DNA of 64,000 nt, from contig CAWGTW010000010.1 of NCBI GenBank assembly GCA_963825565.1, positions 1 through 64,000 of the forward strand. Direction: 5' to 3'. The position numbers were made by a program, and so were the translations under genes. The notes below the pieces were generated by a model. It saw nothing but the letters and a program-made list of their open reading frames with translations. It was not told the origin of the DNA and did not search any database. Within the stretch, counting starts at the first letter, position 1, and each line of letters starts with the position of its first letter. Positions 1 to 8,470 of this stretch are shown here, piece after piece. Origin of the DNA: JBFGCT01 sp963825565 (GTDB lineage Bacteria > Actinomycetota > Acidimicrobiia > Acidimicrobiales > Ilumatobacteraceae).

Positions 1-183
1 ACGATGGGGCTCTTGCACGCCGCCACGATCATGATCCTGCCGATTATCGCGGTCGTCTCGAACTCGACCCGGGTCGGCCGGAAGCTGCCGAGGTGGATCA
101 TCGCCATACTCGTCGTCGTCGGACTCGGCGTCGGGCTGCTGGGCTTGCAGGCGCTCGTCGGCGGGATCGCCAGCTCCGTCTGA
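1..183 (+). CDS. C-terminal end of a membrane protein (partial)
   Basis: The window opens inside a reading frame that runs in phase from base 1 to a TGA at 181-183. The 60 visible residues hold two hydrophobic stretches (about residues 8-20 and 34-52) separated by a short basic segment, which is typical of an integral membrane protein. The family cannot be named from this fragment. It ends 82 bases before the ABC ATPase gene on the same strand, so it may belong to the same transcription unit. The true start lies outside the window. Confidence 0.5.
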   Translation, partial: TMGLLHAATIMILPIIAVVSNSTRVGRKLPRWIIAILVVVGLGVGLLGLQALVGGIASSV

Positions 184-265
184 CGGCCGGCACCGACAGA
201 TTCTCGTCCGTTGTCACCCGCGTGCCCGCGCCAGCCGTCTGTCTGAGCATGGAGGAACTGCTGCC

Positions 266-1213
266 GTGACGAACGTGATCGAGATCGAGGGGCTCCGGAA
301 GTCGTATCGACGACGTGGGGGAACGACCCTGGCCGTCGACGGACTCGACCTCACGGTCCCCGAAGGAGGCGTCTACGGATTTCTCGGTCCGAACGGATCC
401 GGCAAGACGACCACGATCCGGTGTCTACTCGGGCTCGCCCGGCCGACGACAGGGGTGATCCGGCTGCTCGGCCAACCGGTGCCGGATGGTCTGCGTGACG
501 CCGTGAGCCGGACCGGGGCGATCGTCGAGACGCCCGCTCTGTTCCCGACGATGAGCGCTCGCGAGAACCTCCGTCTGCTGGGCTCGGTCGACGGGATCGG
601 TCTTCGACGAGTCGACGAGGTACTCGCGATCGTCGGTCTGGCCGACCGCGCCAGCGACCTCGTCAAGCGATACTCGCTCGGCATGAAGCAGCGCCTCGGG
701 CTCGCGGCAGCGCTCCTGAAGGATCCGGACCTGCTGATGCTCGACGAACCCGCCAATGGCCTCGACCCCGCAGGGATGCGAGAGGTTCGCCAACTCCTGC
801 GCCGACTGGCCAACGAGGGTCGCACCGTGTTCGTCTCGAGCCACATCCTCGCCGAAATCGAATCGACCTGCGATCACGTGGCAATCCTGGCCAAGGGTCG
901 CCTCGTCACCCACGGCACCGTCGAGGAGGTCATCTCGGCGGCGGGCCACCGGGCGTCGGTCTTCGTGAAGGTGGATGATCTCGACCTCGGCATGCGGGCG
1001 CTCCGCGACGCTCATTTCACCACGGAACGCGTGAACGGCGACCTGCGGGTCGACATCGCACCGGAACAGGCGGGCGACGTCACCCGAGTGCTCGCCGCCG
1101 CCGGTCAATGGGTGAGCGAACTCCGTCCCGACCGGTTCAGTCTCGAAGACGTCTTCCTCGAACTCACCACATCCGACATCATGGATACAGAAATCGTGGA
1201 GGTCAGCGCATGA
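266..1213 (+). CDS. ABC transporter ATP-binding protein
   Basis: This 315-residue protein is the ATPase of an ABC-2 type (drug/bacitracin-like) exporter. It shows Walker A (GPNGSGKTT, near residue 40), the signature SLGMKQRLG (near residue 140) and Walker B (LLMLDEPANGLDP, near residue 155), followed by the switch His in SSHIL. A C-terminal extension of about 90 residues is usual for ABC-2 ATPases. The start is GTG. Its TGA overlaps the ATG of the permease gene (ATGA), so the two are translationally coupled and form one transporter. The substrate is not evident. Confidence 0.9.
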   Translation: MTNVIEIEGLRKSYRRRGGTTLAVDGLDLTVPEGGVYGFLGPNGSGKTTTIRCLLGLARPTTGVIRLLGQPVPDGLRDAVSRTGAIVETPALFPTMSARENLRLLGSVDGIGLRRVDEVLAIVGLADRASDLVKRYSLGMKQRLGLAAALLKDPDLLMLDEPANGLDPAGMREVRQLLRRLANEGRTVFVSSHILAEIESTCDHVAILAKGRLVTHGTVEEVISAAGHRASVFVKVDDLDLGMRALRDAHFTTERVNGDLRVDIAPEQAGDVTRVLAAAGQWVSELRPDRFSLEDVFLELTTSDIMDTEIVEVSA

Positions 1214-2022
1214 ACCTGCTTCGGACAGAAATGCGCCGGGCGCTGCAGCGCAGGGCAGTACGGGCATTGATTGCGATCGCGCTGGCCGGGTGCGCGCTGG
1301 CCGGCCTCATCGGATACCTCGCATCCAGAGGTAAGACCCTCGCCCAGCTTCGACTGGCCGAGGACAGTCCCGCAGTGATGTCCAACTGGTGGATCGCCGA
1401 CGACCACATCGGGGTCTTGTCCGTTGCCATGTTCTTCCTCTTCCTGGGTGGATTCTTCGGCGGTGCGACCGTTGCCGGCGCCGAATGGCGCGCCGGCACG
1501 ATCACCACGGTGCTCAGCTGGGAACCCAGACGACTCCGACTCCACAGTGCCCGCTTGGGTAGCGGTGCCATCCTCGCCTTCATCATCTCGTTCGGGCTTC
1601 AGGTCGTGTTCCTCGCCTCGTTCGTCCCCGCCGTGGTCGCCAACGGCACGACCGACGGCGTCGGCGGTTCGTTCTGGCTCGACCTGGCCGTCGTGGTGGC
1701 TCGCACGTCGGTGATCACCGCCGCTGCGGCCGTCCTCGCGATGTCGCTGGCCACCGCGGCGCGCAACACGGCGTTCGCCGTGATCGCCATGTTCGCCTGG
1801 ATCGTCGTGGTCGAAGGGCTCATCCGGATGCTGAAGCCCTCGTTGTCGAGCTGGCTTTGGGGCGAGACGGTCACCACCGTCATGGGTTGGTCCCGACTCG
1901 ACAACGTCGAACTCGCTCGCGGCCCGGTGATGTCGGCGGTGACCCTCGCTGCGTACCTCTCGGTGATCGCCGGCGGCGCAGCGTTTTCGTTCCAGCGTCG
2001 CGACATCGCCGCCGGTGCGTGA
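1210..2022 (+). CDS. ABC-2 type transporter permease
   Basis: The product has about 270 residues and roughly six hydrophobic segments (near residues 18-36, 68-88, 114-138, 155-180, 185-210 and 235-260), the usual plan of an ABC-2 permease. The ATG at 1210 overlaps the stop of the ATPase gene. An in-frame upstream start at 1108 would lie deep inside the ATPase coding sequence and is rejected. The stop at 2020-2022 overlaps a GTG at 2019, the start of the next, broken membrane gene. The permease is expected in the cytoplasmic membrane with the upstream ATPase. Confidence 0.85.
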   Translation: MNLLRTEMRRALQRRAVRALIAIALAGCALAGLIGYLASRGKTLAQLRLAEDSPAVMSNWWIADDHIGVLSVAMFFLFLGGFFGGATVAGAEWRAGTITTVLSWEPRRLRLHSARLGSGAILAFIISFGLQVVFLASFVPAVVANGTTDGVGGSFWLDLAVVVARTSVITAAAAVLAMSLATAARNTAFAVIAMFAWIVVVEGLIRMLKPSLSSWLWGETVTTVMGWSRLDNVELARGPVMSAVTLAAYLSVIAGGAAFSFQRRDIAAGA

Positions 2023-2724
2023 GTTCTAACCACTACACCAGAGTTCTCGGTGAGGGTCTTCGACTCCTCGTGGTGGCGGGCATCCCAGTCGGGGTCTTCG
2101 TTGCCGGGCTCGGCATGCTGCTGCGACTCACCTGACTCGACGCCGAACGAGGCATCCAGAGCGATGACGACTTCACCATCGAGCGCTTCACCCTCACCGG
2201 TCCTACAACCTCCTGGTGCTCGACGCCGCGATCGGCATCATCGGCGCAGCCGCATACCTGTGGGTATGCCCTTGGCTGCTCGGGCCGTGGTGGTTTCGTC
2301 GGTTGACTGTTGCGCTCAGATCGGGGTGGTGGTCGGATCAATGCTCATACATGCAGACGGCGTTGACTTCACGGTACTGAAGCCCATGTGGTTGGCCGTC
2401 GGGCTGTTCATCGCGCTGCCGGCGCTGTTCGGGCTGGCGATCGGCCCCGCTGTCGATCGAGTCGGGCGACCGGGGTCCAGGAGCAGACACGGATGGAAGC
2501 GATGGGTTCTGCCGATCGTGCTGGTCGCTCCGTTCCCGCCGACGCTGTTCGTCCTGGTCGTGGCGGCGGCCGTGCTCGCAGCGTGGCTGACGATCCGTGA
2601 GCTCGCGCCCGTCGAGTGGCTGCGGGCCTCGACGGGTTACGGTCCGGCGGTGCGGGCGCTGTGGTTGATCATCGCCACGTTGGGCCTGGTTGCGCTCGTC
2701 GATGACATCACCGCGATCGCCTGA
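2019..2724 (+). pseudogene. Frameshifted membrane protein gene downstream of the ABC permease
   Basis: A GTG at 2019 overlaps the permease stop and opens a frame encoding a transmembrane helix (LLVVAGIPVGVFVAGLG), which meets a TGA at 2133-2135. Past that stop the same frame keeps reading sensible protein (LDAERGIQSDDDFTIERF) until about 2200. Then a second frame carries a hydrophobic segment (LLVLDAAIGIIGAAAYLWV), and a third frame, from about 2330 to 2724, encodes three more helices. An intact gene would encode a four- to five-helix protein of about 230 residues. At least one nonsense change and two frameshifts are needed to explain it. It was probably the third gene of the ABC operon. The family is not recognised. 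Sequencing error cannot be excluded. Confidence 0.6.
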
Positions 2725-2791
2725 GACCGCGAACCCGAGCATGACGGCCGCCGGTTTGACCTGCGGCTGCCATGGCTCGGGTGTTCGGCAT

Positions 2792-3418
2792 TCAGTCCAG
2801 TTCGACGATCCCGCAGGCGATCCGACTCCCCGCGTCACCGGTCTTCTTCGTATCGATATCCGGGCCGCCCAGCGGCTCGAGGGGTGCCACGTAGCGGGTG
2901 GGGATGTTGCCGAAGTTGTCTGGCCCGGCGTGCAGGATCACGGCACGACCGGCGATGTCGGCCGGGCTGAATCTGCCGGTCACCGATCGCGCCGATCCGC
3001 TGCCATCGCCGAGCACCTGGATGCTCGGCAGATCCCCGGCGTGGCTGCCGTGATCCTTGGCCGTCGGGTTCCAGTGTCCACCCACGTTCGTGAACGGCCC
3101 AGCGGCCGCCGCAGGGTCGCATGGCCCTGCGGAGTCGTTGGCGTGCAGGTGGAACCCGTGATAGCCGTCGAGCCCGACGGTGACGCCGTTCACGGTCACC
3201 TTGACGACCGTGCCGTGCTCGTCACCATCGAACTTCACCTTGCCGACCTTGTTGCCGTCGACATCACGGAGGACAGCGGTGCCCTCCCAGCCGCCACCGG
3301 ACACCGACCCGCTCGCCGAGGCGAGTGTGATGGCGCCTGCGAGCGCGGCGACCGCGAGCGTCACCCCGGCCGTCTTCTTCGATCGTGATCGGGGCGAACC
3401 GGTCGTTTCGTTTCCCAT
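2792..3418 (-). CDS. sodC: Secreted Cu/Zn superoxide dismutase
   Basis: The 208-residue product should convert superoxide to oxygen and hydrogen peroxide outside the cytoplasm. It has a basic N-terminus and hydrophobic signal segment (about residues 14-35). The metal-site motifs follow: GFHLHAND with two Cu-binding His, GGHWNP with the bridging His, DHGSHAGDLP with the Zn-binding His and Asp, and VILHAGPDN with the last Cu-binding His. GDAGSRIACGI holds the Arg that guides superoxide and one disulfide Cys; its partner is in SAGPC. The ATG at 3418 is preceded by a good Shine-Dalgarno (GGAGAAGG), so longer in-frame starts are unlikely. The gene converges on the broken membrane gene. Confidence 0.92.
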   Translation of the reverse strand: MGNETTGSPRSRSKKTAGVTLAVAALAGAITLASASGSVSGGGWEGTAVLRDVDGNKVGKVKFDGDEHGTVVKVTVNGVTVGLDGYHGFHLHANDSAGPCDPAAAAGPFTNVGGHWNPTAKDHGSHAGDLPSIQVLGDGSGSARSVTGRFSPADIAGRAVILHAGPDNFGNIPTRYVAPLEPLGGPDIDTKKTGDAGSRIACGIVELD

Positions 3419-3538
3419 GACCTTCTCCAATCCGTAAGCGGGCGCATCATGCATCCCACACAGACAGACGATCGAGAGCAGCCGATGGGTGACCGGTGGT
3501 CGCCAACTGTTCAGGCGGCGAACCGCCCACCTCGATGG

Positions 3539-4798
3539 TTACAGGACCGCTTCGATTGCGTCGCAGGCCGCCGACGTGCCGTCCTCCGCCCTGAGTCTGT
3601 CGCCCATCCGCGAGGCCTGTTCGGCGAGGGAGCGATCCGTGAGGAGCCGGCGGATCGCCTTGGAGAGATGGCCGCGTCGTCGAGCCCAGATCCCGGTGCC
3701 GAGGAGTTCTTGTCGTTGGGCGTGCCAGCGTTGGTCGAACATGCACGGCGCGATCACCGATGGGAGGCCTGCCTCCAGCACCAACGCGTTCGTGCCGTGG
3801 GCACCCGAGTGCACGACGGCTTGCGCATGGGCCAGGAGCGGCGCAAGGGGAACGAACTGCCACACTCCGTGCACTGGCCGGACCATCGATCTGACCCGTT
3901 CGGTGATCGCCGCGTTCGAGGTGAGGAACAGGCCGCGAGCGCCGATTTCGTCGAGGATCAGCGCGACGGCTTCGAAGATCTCCGGCTTCGCGGAGGCGCC
4001 ACTGGTGCCGAGGGTGACGATAACGGGGGGCGGGCCGGCGTCGAGGAACTCGAGCACATCATCGGCCAGCCGTCCGCCGTCGGGTCCTTTCCATGGCGTG
4101 AATCCGACGAGGTCGTATCCGTCGGGCCAATCCGGGGCTGGGTCGATGTAGTGCGGTGAGGTCAGCGCGATGTTGCGGTGCGGTGAGAGGCGTGCGTCGA
4201 TCAGGTTCCACGACCGAGTGGTGGCCAGGCCGAGACGGTCTCGGAACTCGACGAAGCCCGATCGAGAGGTGAGCGGGGCAGCCAAGCGTGATCGTCCGAC
4301 GCTCCACGTCGCCCGGTTGATCGTCGCTCCGAGGTTCGGCATGCCAGCGGGTGGTGCGGTGGCGGTAGGGACGAGCATCGGGAACAGGTCACCCACCACC
4401 CATGGCACGCCTCGGAGTTCACATGACATCGACCCGACGACCGAAGCGGCTGGATGCGACACCAGCAGATCGGCGTGTGCGAGCTCGGCGTCGACAGCTT
4501 CGAAGAGCGCGTCGAGGTGCGGCACGGTGAATCGCCCGAAGTACAAAGGAAGCAGCGCTCCTCCGCCGAGCTTGTTACCCCAGCGGGCGATGTACGCGCC
4601 GTGTTGATCAAGCTCGACCGGTGAGAAGTCGGTCCCGCTGTGCACACAACGGAACGGCTCGGCGGCGAACGTGGGGTGGAACTCGCGAGGCACGACATAG
4701 GTGACTTCATGTCCGCGCCGGCAGAGTTCCGATGCGATGGATACGTAGGGGTACACGTCGCCACGGTGGGCCATCGAGTGAACGACGATTCTCGCCAC
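3539..4798 (-). CDS. Family 1 (UGT/MGT-like) glycosyltransferase
   Basis: This 419-residue protein resembles macrolide- and plant-type GT-B glycosyltransferases. The N-terminal half begins with MAHRGDVYPYVSIASEL, like the acceptor-binding domain of MGT enzymes. The C-terminal half carries the sugar-nucleotide motif (VVHSGAHGTNALVLEAGLP followed by a P-x-x-x-DQ stretch) typical of the PSPG-like region. The GTG start at 4798 lies one base after the TGA of the P450 gene, so the two are co-transcribed and probably translationally coupled. The likely role is glycosylation of a small hydrophobic molecule that the P450 oxidises first. Donor and acceptor are unknown. Longer frames into the P450 gene are rejected. 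Confidence 0.85.
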   Translation of the reverse strand: MARIVVHSMAHRGDVYPYVSIASELCRRGHEVTYVVPREFHPTFAAEPFRCVHSGTDFSPVELDQHGAYIARWGNKLGGGALLPLYFGRFTVPHLDALFEAVDAELAHADLLVSHPAASVVGSMSCELRGVPWVVGDLFPMLVPTATAPPAGMPNLGATINRATWSVGRSRLAAPLTSRSGFVEFRDRLGLATTRSWNLIDARLSPHRNIALTSPHYIDPAPDWPDGYDLVGFTPWKGPDGGRLADDVLEFLDAGPPPVIVTLGTSGASAKPEIFEAVALILDEIGARGLFLTSNAAITERVRSMVRPVHGVWQFVPLAPLLAHAQAVVHSGAHGTNALVLEAGLPSVIAPCMFDQRWHAQRQELLGTGIWARRRGHLSKAIRRLLTDRSLAEQASRMGDRLRAEDGTSAACDAIEAVL

Positions 4799-4799
4799 C

Positions 4800-6188
4800 T
4801 CACCCCCCGGCTCTGCGGATGACGCGCAGGTGCGCTCCCCCTTCGGGACGGTTGACGACCAGGCCGAGTGGTCGCGGCAGGTCGGAGTTCTCAGCGGTGA
4901 CGTCGAAACGCTGCGCCAACCGGGCAACGATCAACGTCAGCTCCATCTGGGCGAGGGCGAAACCGAGGCACGAGTGCGGCCCGCGTCCAAAGGGAAGCCA
5001 CGCCTGGTCGCTGAGCATCTTCTGTTCGGGCGTCAGGTTCGCGAAGCGGTCGGGGTCGAAGCGAAGGGGTTCGACCCAATGCGCGGGATCTCGGCCGGCG
5101 AGATACGGCGACCACGCGATCAGCGCACCGCGACGAACGACGTGGTCGCCGAGGCGAACATCGACGCCGGCGGCGCGCACACCGATCAAGCCGGCGGGAT
5201 GCAGACGCAACGCCTCACGCACGACGCGACCGGCGAACACGAGGTTCGTCAGCGTCGCTGCATCATGGTTCGCCGGTTGCTGCTGATCGATCGGGCCGAA
5301 CACGTCGTCGGCCTCGGCGCGCAGCCTGGCCCAAACATCGGGCCCTTGCGTGGCGCGCAACATCATCCAGGCGAACGAGGCCGCTGTCGTGTCGTAGCCC
5401 GCGCCGATCAGCGACCTGACCTGATCGCGGATCTCGGTGTCGGACAATCCCGAGCCGAGGTAGGCGTCGAGAACATCGGGCTCATCGGCCGGAGCGCCGC
5501 GTCGACGTACGGCGATCTCATCGTCGATCATCCGATCGATCGCCCGGCGATCCTCGCGAACCTTTGCGCGGAACGTGAACGGCACTGGGTGCGGCAGCTG
5601 CTTCACGGCGGGCGCTTCGACGAAGCCCTGCGGACGCACGTACAGGTCGCCGATCTCGTCGACGCGGGCCGCGAAACGGTCACCGAAGAATGCTTGCAAC
5701 GTGATCCCGAGGATCAGTCGCCGGCCGACCGGGTACATGTCGACCACCGCACCACCATCGCCCGGGAGCTCAGACAACAGGCGGTCGATCGCTGTATCGG
5801 TGCGGTCGAGGATCGTGGGGATCCAGTCGTTCAGCCTTCGCCGCGCGAACGCAGGCTGCGCAGGAGCGCGACGGCGATCGTGGTCTGCGCCATCGGACAC
5901 GATCATCGAGGTGCGTCCGATGACGAACCGCAACCCGATCACGTTGAACCTGTGAGCCCACCGGAACGACTCGACCGGGGTGGCGAACAGCTGCTGGATC
6001 AGCTCCGGTCCGCCGATCACGACCACGCGCACCGGCCCAGCTCCGAGAGCACAGATCGGCCCGTAGTCGGCGCTGATCTCGTCGAGCGCCACCGGCGGAT
6101 CACTGAACAACTTGCGCACCATCCGGACGTTGTCAGCCCCCGCAGGTCGCGGGATCGGCCGAGAAGCGAGATCGGAATCGATTGGCAT
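4800..6188 (-). CDS. Cytochrome P450
   Basis: The 462-residue heme monooxygenase has the three diagnostic P450 elements. These are the oxygen-activating I-helix AGYDTT (about residue 265), the K-helix ExxR (EALRLHP, about residue 325) and the heme-ligand loop FGRGPHSCLGFALAQ with the proximal Cys (about residue 400). There is no membrane anchor, as expected for a soluble bacterial class I P450 that needs a ferredoxin. A ferredoxin gene lies at 7325 on the other strand and could serve it, though it is not in the same operon. The gene heads a pair with the glycosyltransferase. The substrate is unknown. Confidence 0.93.
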   Translation of the reverse strand: MPIDSDLASRPIPRPAGADNVRMVRKLFSDPPVALDEISADYGPICALGAGPVRVVVIGGPELIQQLFATPVESFRWAHRFNVIGLRFVIGRTSMIVSDGADHDRRRAPAQPAFARRRLNDWIPTILDRTDTAIDRLLSELPGDGGAVVDMYPVGRRLILGITLQAFFGDRFAARVDEIGDLYVRPQGFVEAPAVKQLPHPVPFTFRAKVREDRRAIDRMIDDEIAVRRRGAPADEPDVLDAYLGSGLSDTEIRDQVRSLIGAGYDTTAASFAWMMLRATQGPDVWARLRAEADDVFGPIDQQQPANHDAATLTNLVFAGRVVREALRLHPAGLIGVRAAGVDVRLGDHVVRRGALIAWSPYLAGRDPAHWVEPLRFDPDRFANLTPEQKMLSDQAWLPFGRGPHSCLGFALAQMELTLIVARLAQRFDVTAENSDLPRPLGLVVNRPEGGAHLRVIRRAGG

Positions 6189-6192
6189 CTGC

Positions 6193-6408
6193 TCAGGCCC
6201 TCATCGTCGGGCTATAGGCGAATCCAGCGTTGACGCCAGCGGATAACGACGCTACTCGAGTTCCTAGAACCGATCGGGCGCAGTCGTTGTACGCCTGATC
6301 GAGATCCGTCCGAGCAGTCCGCGTCGTGGGCGCCAGCGCCACGTCAGTGCTGAACTTTGAGGCCACGAAGGCGATGGACAGCAGGAGTGCCTGCATGCGG
6401 AGGTTCAC
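6193..6408 (-). CDS. Small hypothetical ORF just upstream of the P450 gene
   Basis: A 71-codon frame starts with GTG at 6408 and stops 4 bases before the P450 ATG. The first two thirds use G or C at most third codon positions, like neighbouring genes, and the N-terminus (MQALLLSIAFVASKF) resembles a signal segment. No family is recognised. It could be a real small secreted protein, a translated leader, or chance. The rest of the gap 6409-6566 between the divergent P450 and lipoprotein genes should hold the two promoters, but no clear -10/-35 pair was seen. Confidence 0.3.
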   Translation of the reverse strand: MNLRMQALLLSIAFVASKFSTDVALAPTTRTARTDLDQAYNDCARSVLGTRVASLSAGVNAGFAYSPTMRA

Positions 6409-6566
6409 ATCATTTCCCTTCGGTCTCGGTTGACAGAACAGACGAATGCCGACGCGACGCGGGTGACATCCGATTCGCGGAACGAGGCTCGGATCGTTCG
6501 CGTCACCCGAAAGCGGTCGGCGGTCGTCTGTAGGGATGACAACAACGTTCGTTCTGAGGAGCCAAC

Positions 6567-7304
6567 ATGCAACATCGTTCCATCACCCTGATCGTGACCG
6601 TCGCCCTGCTCGGTCTCGCATCGTGCGGCGACGAGGGTCCCACGGCGACCCTCACCAGCCCGTCCGAGGACGCGGCAGTTGCTGGCGGCGTCGCACTGGC
6701 GATGAGCGCCGAAGGCGTGACGATCGAGCCGGCCGGCGAGACTCGAAGCGGTTACGGACATTTCCACGTGATCGCCGATGCCGGTTGCGCGGAGAAGGGA
6801 ACGGGCATTGCCAAAGATGCCGACCATGTGCACTTCGGTAAGGGGCAGACCGACGGCGTCATCTACCTCGAGCCCGGTCAGCACGAGCTCTGCCTCCAGG
6901 TCGGTGACGGCGCTCACGCCGCGCTCGACATCACCGACACGGTCACTGTGGACGTGAAGGTCGAGAATCTGCAGCAATGGTGCTCCGTCGTCGGGGAGAT
7001 CGACGCGATGTTCGAGAGCGTCGACAGCAGTGACGACGATCTCGCAACCAAGCAGATCGGCTACGAGAACATCCGTCGGCTCGCCGCGCAGGCCGCAGAT
7101 GGCGTCGACCATGTTGACCCTGCCGCACGGGACGATGTCGTCGCCAGCGTGACGTTCGCCGCCGAGCTCTCCGCCGCACTCTCGACGGCCGACAGCCCCG
7201 AGGCAGCGGAAGCCGCAGTCGCTCCGATCTTCGAGGAGATGTCCGACGGCCTGCCGGGGGCCGAGTGGATACTCGAAGCCTGTGACGTCGACATCGCCGG
7301 TTGA
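6567..7304 (+). CDS. Lipoprotein with DUF4399-like domain
   Basis: The 245-residue product starts with a lipoprotein signal (basic start, hydrophobic core, lipobox LASC with Cys near residue 21), so it should be anchored outside the membrane. Residues about 25-125 match the DUF4399 pattern: GYGHFHVIAD, then DHVHFGKGQTD, then LEPGQHELCLQVGDG. The C-terminal 115 residues are an extra acidic region not explained by that domain. Function is unknown; DUF4399 proteins are usually single-domain periplasmic proteins. The gene overlaps the region leading into the ferredoxin gene on the same strand, with 20 bases between its stop and the ferredoxin ATG. Confidence 0.75.
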   Translation: MQHRSITLIVTVALLGLASCGDEGPTATLTSPSEDAAVAGGVALAMSAEGVTIEPAGETRSGYGHFHVIADAGCAEKGTGIAKDADHVHFGKGQTDGVIYLEPGQHELCLQVGDGAHAALDITDTVTVDVKVENLQQWCSVVGEIDAMFESVDSSDDDLATKQIGYENIRRLAAQAADGVDHVDPAARDDVVASVTFAAELSAALSTADSPEAAEAAVAPIFEEMSDGLPGAEWILEACDVDIAG

Positions 7305-7324
7305 TGGTTCCCGGTGGTTGGCAG

Positions 7325-7615
7325 ATGCGCGTCTGGGTCGATCAGGATCTTTGCACTGGTGACGGCCTGTGTACCGATCACTGCCCCGAGGTGTTCATCC
7401 TCCTCGAGGACGGGCTCTGCTATGTCCGCGATTCCGCCGGGTCTCCCGGCAACGACCCCGGCGGAAGCGAGAGCTTCGTCTCAGTTCCTGATCGCCTCAC
7501 AGATCAGGTGATCGCTGCGGCAGTGGACTGTCCGGGCGAGTGCATCTTCCTGGAGGACGACGCTCTCGATGAGACCGACGACTCGGACGTCTCTGACGAG
7601 AACACGGAGCCGTGA
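7325..7615 (+). CDS. Ferredoxin, single cluster, Asp-ligand type
   Basis: The 96-residue protein opens with VDQDLCTGDGLCTDHCPEVF and ends its cluster domain with DCPGEC. The spacing is Cys-x2-Asp-x2-Cys-x3-Cys-Pro plus a distal Cys-Pro. The Asp at the second ligand position is the arrangement known from the Pyrococcus furiosus ferredoxin, which holds an Asp-ligated 4Fe-4S cluster convertible to 3Fe-4S. A loop rich in Gly, Ser and Pro precedes the last Cys motif, and the tail is strongly acidic. P450 partner ferredoxins of actinobacteria belong to this size class, so it may donate electrons to the P450 at 4800-6188. The ATG at 7325 is chosen over an upstream in-frame ATG at 7301 inside the lipoprotein gene. 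Confidence 0.85.
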   Translation: MRVWVDQDLCTGDGLCTDHCPEVFILLEDGLCYVRDSAGSPGNDPGGSESFVSVPDRLTDQVIAAAVDCPGECIFLEDDALDETDDSDVSDENTEP

Positions 7616-7616
7616 C

Positions 7617-8108
7617 GTGGCGCGTTCGGTGCTGCGGCTGGCCGATCAACGTCGAGACGTGTTGCCGGACCGTTGTGTCCTCTCGGGCGTCCACACCGAC
7701 AGTGCGATGCGGATGACCGTGACGACCTGGCGCAGGCCCCGATGGATGCTCTACGTCCCAGGTGTCGTGCCGCTGCGCGCCCACGTGCTGAGACGCCCGC
7801 ACGTCGTTGTCGCGCTCCCGGTGAGCCCAGCCGTCTGGTCCCGTTGGCGGCGGCGCGTCGTGTTGTCTCAAGCCGTCGTGACGTTCGGAGTCGTGCTGAT
7901 CGTGACCGGCTCGGTCGTTCGAGCGGCAGCGCCACTGGCGGTCGGCATCGTCGTCTTCGTCTCCGCGGTCGCTTTGTGGGCGCGGGCCAATCGGAACTGG
8001 TGGATCACATGCACGCTCGATCCGACCCGGGCCGTGTTGATCGTCGTGCCGACACACCCCGAGTTCGACGCTGCTGCTCGCATGATCTTCGTGCAATCGA
8101 TCCGATAA
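7617..8108 (+). CDS. Hypothetical membrane protein with two helices
   Basis: A GTG at 7617, one base after the ferredoxin stop, starts a 163-residue protein. It has a Cys-containing N-terminal segment (RCVLSGVHTDSAMRM), two adjacent hydrophobic helices (about residues 85-125) and a short C-terminal cytoplasmic-like domain ending in HPEFDAAARMIF. Its tight coupling to the ferredoxin gene suggests a shared transcript. I do not recognise a characterised family. Confidence 0.6.
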   Translation: MARSVLRLADQRRDVLPDRCVLSGVHTDSAMRMTVTTWRRPRWMLYVPGVVPLRAHVLRRPHVVVALPVSPAVWSRWRRRVVLSQAVVTFGVVLIVTGSVVRAAAPLAVGIVVFVSAVALWARANRNWWITCTLDPTRAVLIVVPTHPEFDAAARMIFVQSIR

Positions 8109-8470
8109 ACGTGTTTCCGGGCTACGTGGTCTGCTCGTGATCGACGAGTGGCCGTCTCGAGCGGCCGGCATCGGAGAGGTTGACCCATCTCAGAGATACA
8201 AGACGCCTCGTCTTCTTCGTTTCGATCGAGGACCCGGACATGGTCATCCTTCACCGCATCGAACGTCGAACAGCCGCCCACCGGCCAACTGATCAACACC
8301 CACTCGATAATCGCGGAACAAGACACGGTTCTAAACACGCAGTACCGGCGAAGTGTGGGAGGTCCGACGGTGCGTTGAGCAGCGCATAATCACGCCTCGG
8401 TGAGGGGGTGGCGGATCGAAGCTGATTGTCAGCTGATGCACTTCAAGAGACGGTGACGAGCCCGGTTCGC
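8109..8470. other. Gene-free stretch between membrane gene and integrase
   Basis: No convincing coding region or RNA was found. The only structure noted is a small hairpin (AGCTGA-ttg-TCAGCT) near 8420. This is the far side of the integrase gene, so it might hold remnants of an integrated element, but no copy of the tRNA-Ser 3' end was seen here. Confidence 0.4.

Noticed and set aside
1108..1209. Longer N-terminus for the ABC permease
   Set aside because: It lies inside the ATPase gene; the ATG at 1210 with ATGA overlap and a normal first helix is better.
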